Of a DNA stretch of 64,000 nucleotides, positions 34,677-41,991 are shown piece by piece. The position numbers and the translations under genes were made by a program. Location of the stretch: the NCBI RefSeq assembly GCF_029278565.1, contig NZ_CP119559.1, positions 1,054,001 through 1,118,000 of the forward strand. Reading direction: 5' to 3'. Source of the DNA: Haloarcula halophila. Lineage in GTDB: Archaea > Halobacteriota > Halobacteria > Halobacteriales > Haloarculaceae. The first letter of the stretch is position 1; the number at the start of each line of letters is the position of its first letter. The notes below the pieces were generated by a model that searched no databases, had not been told where the DNA came from, and saw nothing but the letters and a program-made list of their open reading frames with translations.

Positions 34677-34842
34677 TGGGATTTGAGCCCTGGAAGTCGC
34701 AGCCCGCGCAGTCGAACGAAGTGAGACGAGCAGGACCGTCTTCCTCCGGTTCAAACCCCTTCCAGCGCATTTCTGTCGACACCAACCGACGAGCGGAGCG
34801 AGTTGCGTTGCGAGACGAAAAGTTCCTGGATTTGAACCACGG
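34677..34842. repeat. Degenerate tRNA T-arm/3'-end copies downstream of tRNA-Gly
   Basis: At 34748-34769 the sequence GGTTCAAACCCCTTCCAGCG followed by CA matches the last 22 bases of the tRNA-Gly gene (34591-34612) at 20 of 22 positions. Two further stretches, TGGGATTTGAGCCCTGG (34677-34693) and TGGATTTGAACCACGG (34827-34842), resemble the same T-arm on the opposite strand. Between them lie GAACGAAGTGAGACGAG and GCGAGCGAAGCGAGCG semi-palindromes. The array covers most of the non-coding gap to 34896. Confidence 0.75.
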
Positions 34843-34896
34843 AAACGCGAGCGAAGCGAGCGTTTGCATCGGCTTTAAACACCGACAAACGGCGTC

Positions 34897-35337
34897 TCAC
34901 AGCCCCTCAGCAGTGTGAGAGCGCAGAACCTGGATGCCACGCCAGCCGAGGCCAACCACCAACAGGACTGGACCGATGCCGACGGCGACGTAGAATCCGT
35001 ACACGTACAGCTGCGGGTGAGAGAAGAGGACCGGGAATCCGACCACCGGTACGACGGCACCGAGAGCTCCAGCAACCGCCGCGAGCGCGAACAGTCGGCG
35101 TTGGGTTCCCGTGAATCCAGCACTGTACCCGTTACCTGGGGGCATCGCCAGTCCCGTCGCAGAGAGAACGAACCCGCCCCACAGCGCCAGGTAGAGGATG
35201 ATGATCGCAAATCCTGCACCGTGCCCACTGGGTCCGTCACCGAATGGTCGAAGCAACAGTGCAGCGCCAATAATCGTAAACAGCCCTGTAATCACGAGGG
35301 CCGGACGAAAGAAATCGGAAAGTGAATCGGAGCCCAT
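34897..35337 (-). CDS. Hypothetical four-helix membrane protein
   Basis: The ATG at 35335-35337 gives 146 residues (MGSDSLSDFFRPALVITGLF). Four membrane segments are visible: ALVITGLFTIIGAALLL, GAGFAIIILYLALWGGFVLSATGLAM, LFALAAVAGALGAVVPVVGFPVLF and LYVYGFYVAVGIGPVLLVVGLGW. A second possible ATG 39 nt upstream is less likely because a TTATGC TATA-like element at about 35360 sits 25 nt before 35337. No family is recognised. Confidence 0.65.
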   Translation of the reverse strand: MGSDSLSDFFRPALVITGLFTIIGAALLLRPFGDGPSGHGAGFAIIILYLALWGGFVLSATGLAMPPGNGYSAGFTGTQRRLFALAAVAGALGAVVPVVGFPVLFSHPQLYVYGFYVAVGIGPVLLVVGLGWRGIQVLRSHTAEGL

Positions 35338-35465
35338 ATGATGGCTGATCGACAGGCCAGCATAAGTTTTGTTCATAGCTGTAGGAGTTGATACTTCGGT
35401 CTATCTATCGATACCAGGAAAACGGCCGACGAAGGCTTATTCAGGTCCAGGGTGTGCCGAATCGC

Positions 35466-35740
35466 ATGTCCATGGCCATCGCTCACTTTGCGTTCGGTGC
35501 AGCGAAAACTACAGTTCTCGTGACCCTGTTCGTCCCGTCGTCGTGGTACCGACGAACGCTGACACTGATCGGCGGCGGGTGGGCGATGGTGCCCGACGTC
35601 CACCAGGTCAGTCCCGTGGCGACCGAGCAGTTGAAAGCGTCCCACGGTGCGTCATCGTGGGGCGACCTGTTCTGGTTCCACCGGACACCGAAACGGTGCG
35701 GGACGCCTACGAGACCTACCTCGACGTTGACGTGAAGTGA
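35466..35740 (+). pseudogene. Small membrane-protein gene with probable frameshift near 35690
   Basis: The reading frame from ATG 35466 gives MSMAIAHFAFGAAKTTVLVT, then VPSSWYRRTLTLIGGGWAMVPDVHQVSP and WGDLFWFHR, which matches a haloarchaeal family of small membrane proteins. After FWFHRT the frame runs into low-complexity TPKRCGTPTRPTSTLT and stops at 35735, whereas the +1 frame continues with well-formed DTETVRDAYETYLDVDVK to a stop at 35740. A one-base loss near 35685-35695 would join them. Family members are also longer, so it is probably decaying or truncated. A TATA-like GCTTATTCAG about 27 nt upstream is intact. Confidence 0.5.
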
Positions 35741-35791
35741 TCGCGGGCCTGGAGCAACAGGATTAGGGCCGCCCTGTTCGACGACCCTGAT

Positions 35792-36115
35792 ATGACCTGT
35801 ATCGGGTTCCTCTCGGTCGCACCGGTCGTCGAGGAGAGCATGGCGCCCTACGTCGCCGACGCCGTCGCGGCGTTGGACGACTTCGACGTGGAGTACGAGA
35901 CCACACCGATGGGGACGATCATCGAAGCCGACGACAGCGAGGAACTGTTCGCGGCCGCACACGCCGCCCACGAAGCCGTCGGAGCACAGTCCGACCGCGT
36001 CGAGACGTTCCTGAAGATCGACGACAAACGAGCCGTCGAACAACGGGCCAGCGAGAAGGTCGACGCCGTCGAGGAGCAACTGGGTCGTGAAGCCCGGAGC
36101 GACGGCAGGGAGTGA
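35792..36115 (+). CDS. Thiamine-binding protein (MTH1187/YkoF-type, DUF77)
   Basis: A 107-residue protein: MTCIGFLSVAPVVEESMAPYVADAVAALDDFDVEYETTPMGTIIEADDSEELFAAAHAAHEAV. This is the family core with the ferredoxin-like fold, with T-P-M-G-T as the thiamine-site loop. Family members bind thiamine and form tetramers; the role (carrier or sensor) is unsettled. The C-terminal helix is charged. A weak TATA-like GGATTAGGGC lies about 28 nt upstream. Confidence 0.87.
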   Translation: MTCIGFLSVAPVVEESMAPYVADAVAALDDFDVEYETTPMGTIIEADDSEELFAAAHAAHEAVGAQSDRVETFLKIDDKRAVEQRASEKVDAVEEQLGREARSDGRE

Positions 36116-36194
36116 CGGCCGCCGTTCCCGAGGCGTGGGAACAGTTGACAGGGTTTATCATGTGACAGACCGTTACTCCGAGTCGGAGGGAAAG

Positions 36195-36389
36195 ATGGCC
36201 GACACAGATCTAACTCCGCCGTGCCGACCCGTACCGGACCGGACGGGCGCGATCGTGACGCGGGGACTACCCGCGACGCCCGCCGACGCGAGCATCGAGA
36301 CGGCCAGCGAGATCGTGGCCGTCACCGAGAGCGGCGGGGCGATCGTCCCCGTCGAGGAGCGGCCCGCAACGCTGGTCGTCACCGACTGA
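36195..36389 (+). CDS. Hypothetical 64-residue protein
   Basis: Start at ATG 36195, preceded by GGAGGGAAAG (a good Shine-Dalgarno-like site). The product (MADTDLTPPCRPVPDRTGAI...) has 64 residues and two short beta-like strands (ETASEIVAVTESGGAIVPVEERPATLVV). It has no recognised family and lies 49 nt before mch. A longer in-frame reading upstream lacks a plausible signal. Codon use (GC-rich third positions) supports it being real. Confidence 0.55.
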   Translation: MADTDLTPPCRPVPDRTGAIVTRGLPATPADASIETASEIVAVTESGGAIVPVEERPATLVVTD

Positions 36390-36438
36390 CGGGGCCGAGA
36401 GGGGAACGTGTTTACCCGTCCCCCACCAGGCTGGCGAC

Positions 36439-37380
36439 ATGGAGAGTCTCAACCGAATGGCCACGGAACTTATCGACGAGGCCATCGACTTCGCCGAGGA
36501 GCTGACGATCGACGTCCACGCCTTAGAGGGTGACGCCGCAGTCCTGGACTTCGGGGTCGAGGTCCCCGGTGCCGTCGAAGCCGGGCTCTTGCTGGCGGAG
36601 ATCCAGACCGCCGGGCTGGCGACGGTCCAGTCGACGATGGGGACCGTCGCCGGCGCACCCCTGACCCACGTCGAACTGTCGACCGATCACCCGGCGCTGG
36701 CCCTGCTGTGCTCGCAAAAAGGTGGCTGGGAACTCTCGACCGAGGACTTCGAGGGGCTGGGGAGCGGTCCCGCACGCGCGTTGGTCGCCGAGGAGGAGAT
36801 CTTCGAACGGGTCGGCTACCGCGAGTCCGACGATTTCGCCGTCCTGGCGGTCGAGTCCGATCGACTACCCGACGAGCGTGTCGCGGAGGCCGTCGCCGAG
36901 CGGACCGGCGTCCCCGAGACCGGCGTGTTCCTCCCGACGTTCGCGACGGCGAGTCTCACCGGGAGCGTCGTCGCTGCCGCTCGGGCGGCCGAACTCGCGG
37001 TGTTCCGGCTCACGGAACTCGGATTCGATCCCGTTTCGGTGCTGTCGGCGAACGCGAGCGCTCCGGTCGCACCGGTGGCCGGCGACGAGGAGACAGCGAT
37101 GGCCCGGACGACCGACGCCCTGGCGTACGGCGGGGAAGTCCACCTGACCGTCGACGAGTCGTTCGACCGCTTCGACGAGGTGGCCTCCGTCGCCGCCACG
37201 GAGTACGACCGGCCGCTGGCCGGCGTCTTCGAGGACGCCGACTGGGAGTTCACGGAGCTACCGGTCGAACTGTTCGCCCCCGCACAGGTGACAATCGACG
37301 TGGTCGGCGGGGATACACACGTGGTCGGGTCGACGAGCGAAGACGTTCTCGCCGAGAGTTTCGGCCTCGACGGTCAGTAG
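36439..37380 (+). CDS. mch: Methenyltetrahydromethanopterin cyclohydrolase
   Basis: A 313-residue enzyme that interconverts N5,N10-methenyl- and N5-formyl-tetrahydromethanopterin. The pattern MESLNRMATELIDEAIDFAEE, then AGLATVQSTMGTVAGAPLTHVELSTDHPALALLCSQKGGWEL, is the family hallmark. Haloarchaea are not methanogens and use folates; in them Mch homologues are thought to act on a tetrahydrofolate-type C1 carrier, which is established only by inference. A TATA-like GTTTACCC about 28 nt before the ATG suggests a leaderless message. Its last seven bases overlap the convergent SDR gene. Confidence 0.93.
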   Translation: MESLNRMATELIDEAIDFAEELTIDVHALEGDAAVLDFGVEVPGAVEAGLLLAEIQTAGLATVQSTMGTVAGAPLTHVELSTDHPALALLCSQKGGWELSTEDFEGLGSGPARALVAEEEIFERVGYRESDDFAVLAVESDRLPDERVAEAVAERTGVPETGVFLPTFATASLTGSVVAAARAAELAVFRLTELGFDPVSVLSANASAPVAPVAGDEETAMARTTDALAYGGEVHLTVDESFDRFDEVASVAATEYDRPLAGVFEDADWEFTELPVELFAPAQVTIDVVGGDTHVVGSTSEDVLAESFGLDGQ

Positions 37381-37988
37381 GCGATGCCGACCCGTTCGCG
37401 GTGGTAGCGATCCTCGATCAGCACCTCATAGACGCAGGCGGCCACGTCACCCGAGGATACCGATTGGCCGCCGTCCGGGAGGTACTCCGCGGTCGTCCGG
37501 TAGTGGTTGGTCGGCTCCCCGTCGGGCATGAACGGTGGACAGACCAGCGTCCAGTCGAGATTCGAGGCTCGGATCGCCTCGTAGGCGGCCCGATGGGCGG
37601 CGGCGATATCCCGGAGTCGGGCCGGGAACTCCGGCGTGTCCAACCGGAGGTGCCGGGGTGTCGCCTGGAGGACGCCGGCCGCACCGACGGCGACGAGCCT
37701 CGCGACGCCGGTCGCTTCCATGGCGTCGACCACGTTCCTGACCCCATCGGTCAGGACAGCGCAGTCGTCGCCGTCGGTCGGCCCGAGCGCACTGACGACG
37801 GCGTCGTGGTCTGGGACCGCAGCGGCGACCGCGTCGGAGTCGGTGACGTCGCCCTCGACGACGGAGACGTCCGACGGGAGGTCGGACGGATCACGGACGA
37901 AGGCGGTCACGGGATGGCCGTCGGCTAGAGCGAGTTCGAGAAAGCGGCTCCCGGACCGACCCGTGGCCCCGAAGAGGAGAATGTCCAT
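37374..37988 (-). CDS. NAD(P)-binding atypical SDR (NmrA/BVR-B-like)
   Basis: A 204-residue protein starting MDILLFGATGRSGSRFLELA, the Rossmann GATGxxG motif. It continues VTAFVRDPSDL, VVEGDVTDSDAVAAAV and AVVSALGP, then GVARLVAVGAAGVLQ, and NLDWTLVCPPFMPDGEPT, which is the substrate-side segment of the SDR_a5 subgroup. It has no Tyr-x-x-x-Lys catalytic pair, as is usual in this subgroup. The substrate is unknown. Convergent with mch and overlapping it by seven bases. Confidence 0.85.
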   Translation of the reverse strand: MDILLFGATGRSGSRFLELALADGHPVTAFVRDPSDLPSDVSVVEGDVTDSDAVAAAVPDHDAVVSALGPTDGDDCAVLTDGVRNVVDAMEATGVARLVAVGAAGVLQATPRHLRLDTPEFPARLRDIAAAHRAAYEAIRASNLDWTLVCPPFMPDGEPTNHYRTTAEYLPDGGQSVSSGDVAACVYEVLIEDRYHRERVGIAY

Positions 37989-38079
37989 GCTAGTTGGGAG
38001 GACCTTCGGTAGCGACGGTAAAATAGCCGATACCTAACAGTGGGTCCGCGGGGTGCTGTCGTGGCTTCCCGGGCGACGG

Positions 38080-39729
38080 CTACTCCGCCGGCGTCACGTC
38101 GGTGACGGTCCCGACGCCCTTCGAGCGGCCCTCCCGGAAGACGAACTTCTGGCCTTCCTCGACGAGGTACGACCGGAACTTGAACCGGACACGCGTCTGG
38201 CCGGCATCGCCCGGGAGCAACTGCCCACCCTCGGGGTGGAAGACGCCGGCTTCGCTGATCGTCTCGAGATGGATCACGGGTTCGTAGCCGTCGCCGATCC
38301 GGGTCGGGTGGTTCAACACCATCACTTCGGCCTCGAACTCCCGGACCGGGGTCGGATCGGCGTCCCGTGGCAGCAGGACCATCCCGCGCTGGATGTCGGC
38401 CTCGCGGACGCCTTTCAGTGCGATCCCGACGATCCGGCCCGCCTTGGCCTCGTCGACCCGATGGTAGTGCATCTCGATCGAGCGGACCTCGACCTCACGG
38501 AAAGCCCCGTCCTGCATCGGTCCGAGCAGGAGTTCGTCACCGGCCTCGACCTCGCCGGCCTTGATGGTTCCCGAGGCGACCGCGCCGACACCCTGGACGT
38601 TGTAGGTCCGGTCGATGTACATCCGGAACTCGCCGACTTCGCCGGTCGTCTTCGGCAGGGCCTCGAACATCGCGTCCAGATCGTCCAGCCCTTCCTGGGT
38701 GACCGCACTGGTCGTCAGCACCGGGACGACCGTCTCGGAGATCTCCTCGATCGCCGTCCGGACGCCGTGGCGCTCGACACGTAGCGGGGTCTTGTCGACC
38801 TCCCGCAGCGCTCGCTCGACCTCGCGTTCGACCTCGGCGACACGCTCCTCGGAGACGATATCGGCCTTCGTGATCGTGACGATAGTCGGTAGATCCGTCG
38901 CCAGCAGGATACCGAGATGCTCGCGGGTGGTCTCGGTCACGCCGTCGTCGGCCGCGACCGTCAGCAAGCCGTAGTCGAGTTTCTGCCCGACCAGGCCACG
39001 GATCGTCGTCCGGAGCCAGGGCTCGTGGCCGACGGTGTCGACGAAGCTGACCAGGCGGTCGGCCTCCTCGACGACGCGCGCCCGGTCGGTCTTGCGGTGC
39101 GGGTTGTCCATCCGGATCGGCCCGTCGTCGTCGAAGCCGTAAACGCCGTAGGACAGGTCCGCCGAAAGGCCCCGCTCGACCTCGTGGGGCTGAACGTCGA
39201 GGAACCCGCGGGTCGACCCCTCGCCGTCGTCGGCCTCGCCGGTGACCAGCGAGCCCACGAGCGTGGACTTGCCGTGGTCGACGTGACCGGCGGTGCCGAC
39301 GACGATGTGGTCGTCGTCCTGGAGGACCGCACCTTCTCGGACGGTCGCGACACCGACGATGCCCTCCGGGGCTTCCTCGCTGTCGTCGGCCGATGGCGCC
39401 CCGTCGTCGGTGACGCCGTCGACGCCCCACGTCTGGACCGCCTCGATGTGTGCGCCGGCCTCCTCGGCCAGCAGGCTCAACACGTCCATCGATTCGGAGA
39501 ACTCCCCCGGCGAGATGCCGGCGATGCCGCCGTCGTCAGTGACGCCGACGACGTAGGTCGCCTCGCCGTCCCCCGAGAGGACGCGATGTCGCAACTGGGC
39601 TGTAAGCGACTCCAGGCGGCCCTCCGAGAGGTGAAGGTTCTCCGTGAGCCGCTCCTTGAACTCGACGCTGCCGCCCTCTTCCTCGCCGCGGTCAAGCGCG
39701 CGTCTGAGGACGGCCTGGTCGGGGCTCAT
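38080..39729 (-). CDS. GTPBP1-like translational GTPase
   Basis: A 549-residue GTPase of the eEF1A-like GTPBP1 family. Residues 1 to about 75 (EFKERLTENLHLSEGRLESLTAQLRHRVLSGDGEATYVVGVTDDGGIAG) resemble the AlbA_2/Schlafen-type nucleotide-binding fold found in front of these GTPases. The G domain has GTAGHVDHGKSTLVGSLVTG (G1, near residue 145), DTVGHEPW (G3) and TKAD (G4); the beta-barrel domains 2 and 3 follow (YNVQGVGAVASGTIKAGEVEAGDELLLGP). GTPBP1 proteins are linked to ribosome rescue or mRNA quality control in eukaryotes; the archaeal role is not settled. A strong TATA box lies 27 nt upstream. Confidence 0.92.
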   Translation of the reverse strand: MSPDQAVLRRALDRGEEEGGSVEFKERLTENLHLSEGRLESLTAQLRHRVLSGDGEATYVVGVTDDGGIAGISPGEFSESMDVLSLLAEEAGAHIEAVQTWGVDGVTDDGAPSADDSEEAPEGIVGVATVREGAVLQDDDHIVVGTAGHVDHGKSTLVGSLVTGEADDGEGSTRGFLDVQPHEVERGLSADLSYGVYGFDDDGPIRMDNPHRKTDRARVVEEADRLVSFVDTVGHEPWLRTTIRGLVGQKLDYGLLTVAADDGVTETTREHLGILLATDLPTIVTITKADIVSEERVAEVEREVERALREVDKTPLRVERHGVRTAIEEISETVVPVLTTSAVTQEGLDDLDAMFEALPKTTGEVGEFRMYIDRTYNVQGVGAVASGTIKAGEVEAGDELLLGPMQDGAFREVEVRSIEMHYHRVDEAKAGRIVGIALKGVREADIQRGMVLLPRDADPTPVREFEAEVMVLNHPTRIGDGYEPVIHLETISEAGVFHPEGGQLLPGDAGQTRVRFKFRSYLVEEGQKFVFREGRSKGVGTVTDVTPAE

Positions 39730-39750
39730 GCGCGTCCGTAACGGGGGGTG

Positions 39751-39760
39751 AAATATAAGC
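39751..39760 (-). promoter_or_regulatory. TATA box of the GTPBP1-like gene
   Basis: On the minus strand GCTTATATTT, centred 27 nt before the ATG at 39729, a strong match to the haloarchaeal promoter consensus for leaderless genes. Confidence 0.65.
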
Positions 39761-39840
39761 CTTCTCCGGGTTTGGGAGCCGCTACCGGCTATTGAGCGGT
39801 TCGGATGAGTCTATCACGCACAATAACTGGGCGGTTCCGA

Positions 39841-39969
39841 TCAGTCGGCGCTGTGTCGCGGGACGTAGGTGCAGTCGGTACACTCCCAGCTGCCGTCGGC
39901 GAAGGTGATCTCGCCGTGACAGTCGGGACAGCGGTACGCGTCGACGGTCGTGGACTGGTTGATAGCCAT
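39841..39969 (-). CDS. 42-residue zinc-ribbon protein
   Basis: The ATG at 39967-39969 gives MAINQSTTVDAYRCPDCHGE and a second half reading SWECTDCTYVPRH; CPDC and CTDC are two Cys-x-x-Cys knuckles, 16 residues apart (position 14 to 30), as in a zinc ribbon. TTATAAC at about 40003-40009 could be the TATA box. Haloarchaeal genomes encode many such one-domain zinc proteins below 70 residues, several with roles in biofilm or swarming. The function of this one is unknown. Confidence 0.75.
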   Translation of the reverse strand: MAINQSTTVDAYRCPDCHGEITFADGSWECTDCTYVPRHSAD

Positions 39970-40213
39970 TACCGGAGCAGAGTCGGTCAGCGATCAAGAA
40001 GGTTGTTATAATACCGACATGAGAATACTAGGTAATTGAAGCGCCCACACGACCGGCTGTTTCGCGAGCGTTCGTCTCGCGTACGATCGACGGCCTCGCG
40101 TGGGAGACACGGTATCGAACGCCGAAATATTGTATAAGGGACATCAAACCACAACCACCGAACTATGTACTCTAGCGATCAGATTGAAGTGTCAGTTCGG
40201 CTCACGGCGACGT
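39970..40213. other. Divergent spacer with hairpin and promoter elements
   Basis: The 244-bp gap holds a TTATAAC element for the minus-strand zinc-ribbon gene, a CGCGAG-cgttcgt-CTCGCG hairpin (about 40063-40081) and an ATATTGTATAA TATA-like box (40127-40137) for plus-strand transcription. A start site near 40160 would give the next gene a leader of about 54 nt containing a short upstream reading frame (40165-40239). Confidence 0.45.
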
Positions 40214-40390
40214 ATGGCAACGACCGAAACGTGGACTGACCCGGACCGCTGTCCGTTCTGTGGCGCGAGACTCTCCTCGCCCGGCGCCGGCTTCGTCGAC
40301 CACGTCCAGACGACTCCGGAGTGCGAAGACGCGTTCGGTACCTGGCGGGACCGCGTCGACGACGATCTCGTGCGGGGCTGGACCGGGTGA
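40214..40390 (+). CDS. 58-residue zinc-binding protein (DUF7501 type)
   Basis: Begins MATTETWTDPDRCPFCGARL. The chain has one CPFC knuckle, then VDHVQTTPECEDAF providing a His and a Cys, a C2HC arrangement typical of the haloarchaeal DUF7501 proteins. It is a one-domain protein likely to bind one zinc; function unknown. It ends one base before the convergent phosphatase gene. An in-frame longer reading from 40100 lacks a promoter at the right distance. Confidence 0.75.
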   Translation: MATTETWTDPDRCPFCGARLSSPGAGFVDHVQTTPECEDAFGTWRDRVDDDLVRGWTG

Positions 40391-40391
40391 C

Positions 40392-41075
40392 TCACTCACG
40401 ATACGGCGCTACCGCTTCGAGGAAGCCGTCGGCGTAGCTCGCCTCGGTGACCCGATCGGCACGCTCACGGGCGGTGGGATCGGCGTTCGCGACCGCGACG
40501 GACTCACCGGCGACATCGAACAGTTGGGCGTCGTTCTCGGAGTCCCCGACGGCCAAGAAGTCGCCCGGTTCGTGGTCCAGTTCCGCACAGACCGTTTCGA
40601 GTCCGGTCCCCTTGTCGACGCTGGGGTCGGTGACGTGGTAGGCATAGCCCGTATCGAGGACGACCAGACCGTGGTCCTCGGCCAGTACCTCCAGGGGCGC
40701 GACTGGCTGGTCGATCTGGACGACGATCTCGGTCTCGCGCCAGCGGTTGGCGAGGTCCACAGTCCCGAAGCCCAGGTCGTACCCCTGGTCGCGGTAGGCG
40801 GCCGCCACCGCGTCCGCGGCCGCCTTGTCGCCGACCAACTCCAGCCGGTCGGTCGACTCGACGAAGACGACGCCGCCGTTCTCGGCGATCACCGTCCGCT
40901 CGATCCCCAGGAACTCACACAGCGCGATCGGGAACGGCATCGCCTTCCCGGTGGCGACGACGACCCGCTCGGGCCAGTTCCGGATCACCGGGATCACCCG
41001 CGGGTTGAGCGCCCGCCTGTCGTCGGTCAGCGTTCCGTCGATATCGACCGCCAGCGGCGGCGTCTCGGGAGACAT
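40392..41075 (-). CDS. pgp: Phosphoglycolate phosphatase, archaeal HAD type
   Basis: A 227-residue HAD hydrolase. The nucleophile motif is LAVDIDGTLTDDRRAL (Asp10 in the D-x-D-G-T-L), followed by the C2-type cap and motif IV GDFLAVGDSENDAQLF near the C-terminus; Lys in VDKGTGLETV is motif III. This is the Cof-like archaeal phosphoglycolate phosphatase, which removes phosphate from 2-phosphoglycolate formed by DNA repair or oxygenation. Length matches the family. Confidence 0.92.
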   Translation of the reverse strand: MSPETPPLAVDIDGTLTDDRRALNPRVIPVIRNWPERVVVATGKAMPFPIALCEFLGIERTVIAENGGVVFVESTDRLELVGDKAAADAVAAAYRDQGYDLGFGTVDLANRWRETEIVVQIDQPVAPLEVLAEDHGLVVLDTGYAYHVTDPSVDKGTGLETVCAELDHEPGDFLAVGDSENDAQLFDVAGESVAVANADPTARERADRVTEASYADGFLEAVAPYRE

Positions 41076-41115
41076 AGCTCACTCTCGCGGGCGGACGGGT
41101 TTTGCCGTTGCGGTG

Positions 41116-41703
41116 TCAGTCGTCGGTCAGCCGTTCGTAGGCCGCCTTGACCTGCTTGAACTCCCGCTCGGTGCCGGAGTCGGTGTCCGGGTGGACCTCC
41201 TTGACCTTCTCGCGGTAGGCCGTTTTGACGGCGCTCTCGTCGGCACCCTGTTCCAGATCGAGTCGTTGGTACGCCTCCGCGACACTGGGGCCGTCGTCCC
41301 GCCGGGCGCGCCGGGTACGCTGGCGCTGTCGGCCGGCCTGACGCTGCTGTCGCTGACGCCGACCCCCGTTGCTGGCCCGCCGGCGTGCCTCACGGGCCAC
41401 GTCACGGACGTTCCGGCCGTCCCGTGGTCCCGTCCACTCCTCGCGCGGGCCGGCACCGAACCCACCGCGGCGAGCACTGCTGCGGCGGTCGGCACCGCCA
41501 CGAGCGGCCCGCCGTTCCACGCGCTCGTAGACGCCGGCTGCCAGCTTCCCGCTCGCGTGGTAGTACATGAAATACGTCGACGCACCGAACATCAGCGCCA
41601 GGAAGAGCACCGCCGGGTTCACGAGGAGCCCAACCACCGTGAGCATGCCAGTCAGGACGGCAAACACCGCAGCGACACCCGTGATGAGCCGGTCGTACTG
41701 CAC
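41116..41703 (-). CDS. Membrane-anchored J-domain protein
   Basis: A 195-residue protein taken from a GTG at 41701-41703 because a GCTTACGG element about 27-30 nt upstream fits a leaderless start and longer readings run into the divergent zinc-finger gene. Two membrane helices lie at about 7-28 and 30-48 (ITGVAAVFAVLTGMLTVVGLL, AVLFLALMFGASTYFMYY), followed by a basic, Arg/Gln-rich linker and a C-terminal J domain, SVAEAYQRLDLEQGADESAVKTAYREKVKEVHPDTDSG, with the HPD motif near residue 171. J domains stimulate DnaK; this one would recruit it to the membrane. Canonical DnaJ zinc and G/F regions are absent. Confidence 0.82.
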   Translation of the reverse strand: MQYDRLITGVAAVFAVLTGMLTVVGLLVNPAVLFLALMFGASTYFMYYHASGKLAAGVYERVERRAARGGADRRSSARRGGFGAGPREEWTGPRDGRNVRDVAREARRRASNGGRRQRQQRQAGRQRQRTRRARRDDGPSVAEAYQRLDLEQGADESAVKTAYREKVKEVHPDTDSGTEREFKQVKAAYERLTDD

Positions 41704-41790
41704 GCCGGATCGTTCGGTCCAGAGCACCGTAAGCGTCTCGCCTGCCCGACCGCCAGAGGGTTCAAACGGCTCGGCGTAGTACGCTCTGGT

Positions 41791-41991
41791 ATGAGCGTCG
41801 CCGGTCTCTGTGAGATCTGTGAACGCCCGGACGTCGACCACACCTGCGACCGCTGTGGCCGACTCGTCTGTGACCGCCACTGGGACCGTGAGCGGGGCCT
41901 CTGTGTCGAGTGTGCGAGCGAGGTCGGCGGTCCCGGTGACCGCGTCGACCCCGAGAACCTGCCCGACGGTGTCGACACGTATCGGTTCTAG
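41791..41991 (+). CDS. 66-residue zinc-finger protein
   Basis: Reads MSVAGLCEICERPDVDHTCD, then RCGRLVCDRHWDRERGLCVECASEVGG. Four Cys-x-x-Cys pairs/knuckles (CEIC, CDRC, VCDRH, CVEC) give a treble-clef or B-box-like two-zinc arrangement. Its stop codon overlaps the pyrF stop (convergent, 41988-41991). Haloarchaeal small zinc proteins of this sort are common; no function is assigned. The start coincides with a well-spaced upstream AT element. Confidence 0.78.
   Translation: MSVAGLCEICERPDVDHTCDRCGRLVCDRHWDRERGLCVECASEVGGPGDRVDPENLPDGVDTYRF

Noticed and set aside
34463-34918. 151-codon plus-strand frame through the tRNA and its repeat array
   Set aside because: It reads through a tRNA gene and its degenerate copies; the composition is that of non-coding repeats.
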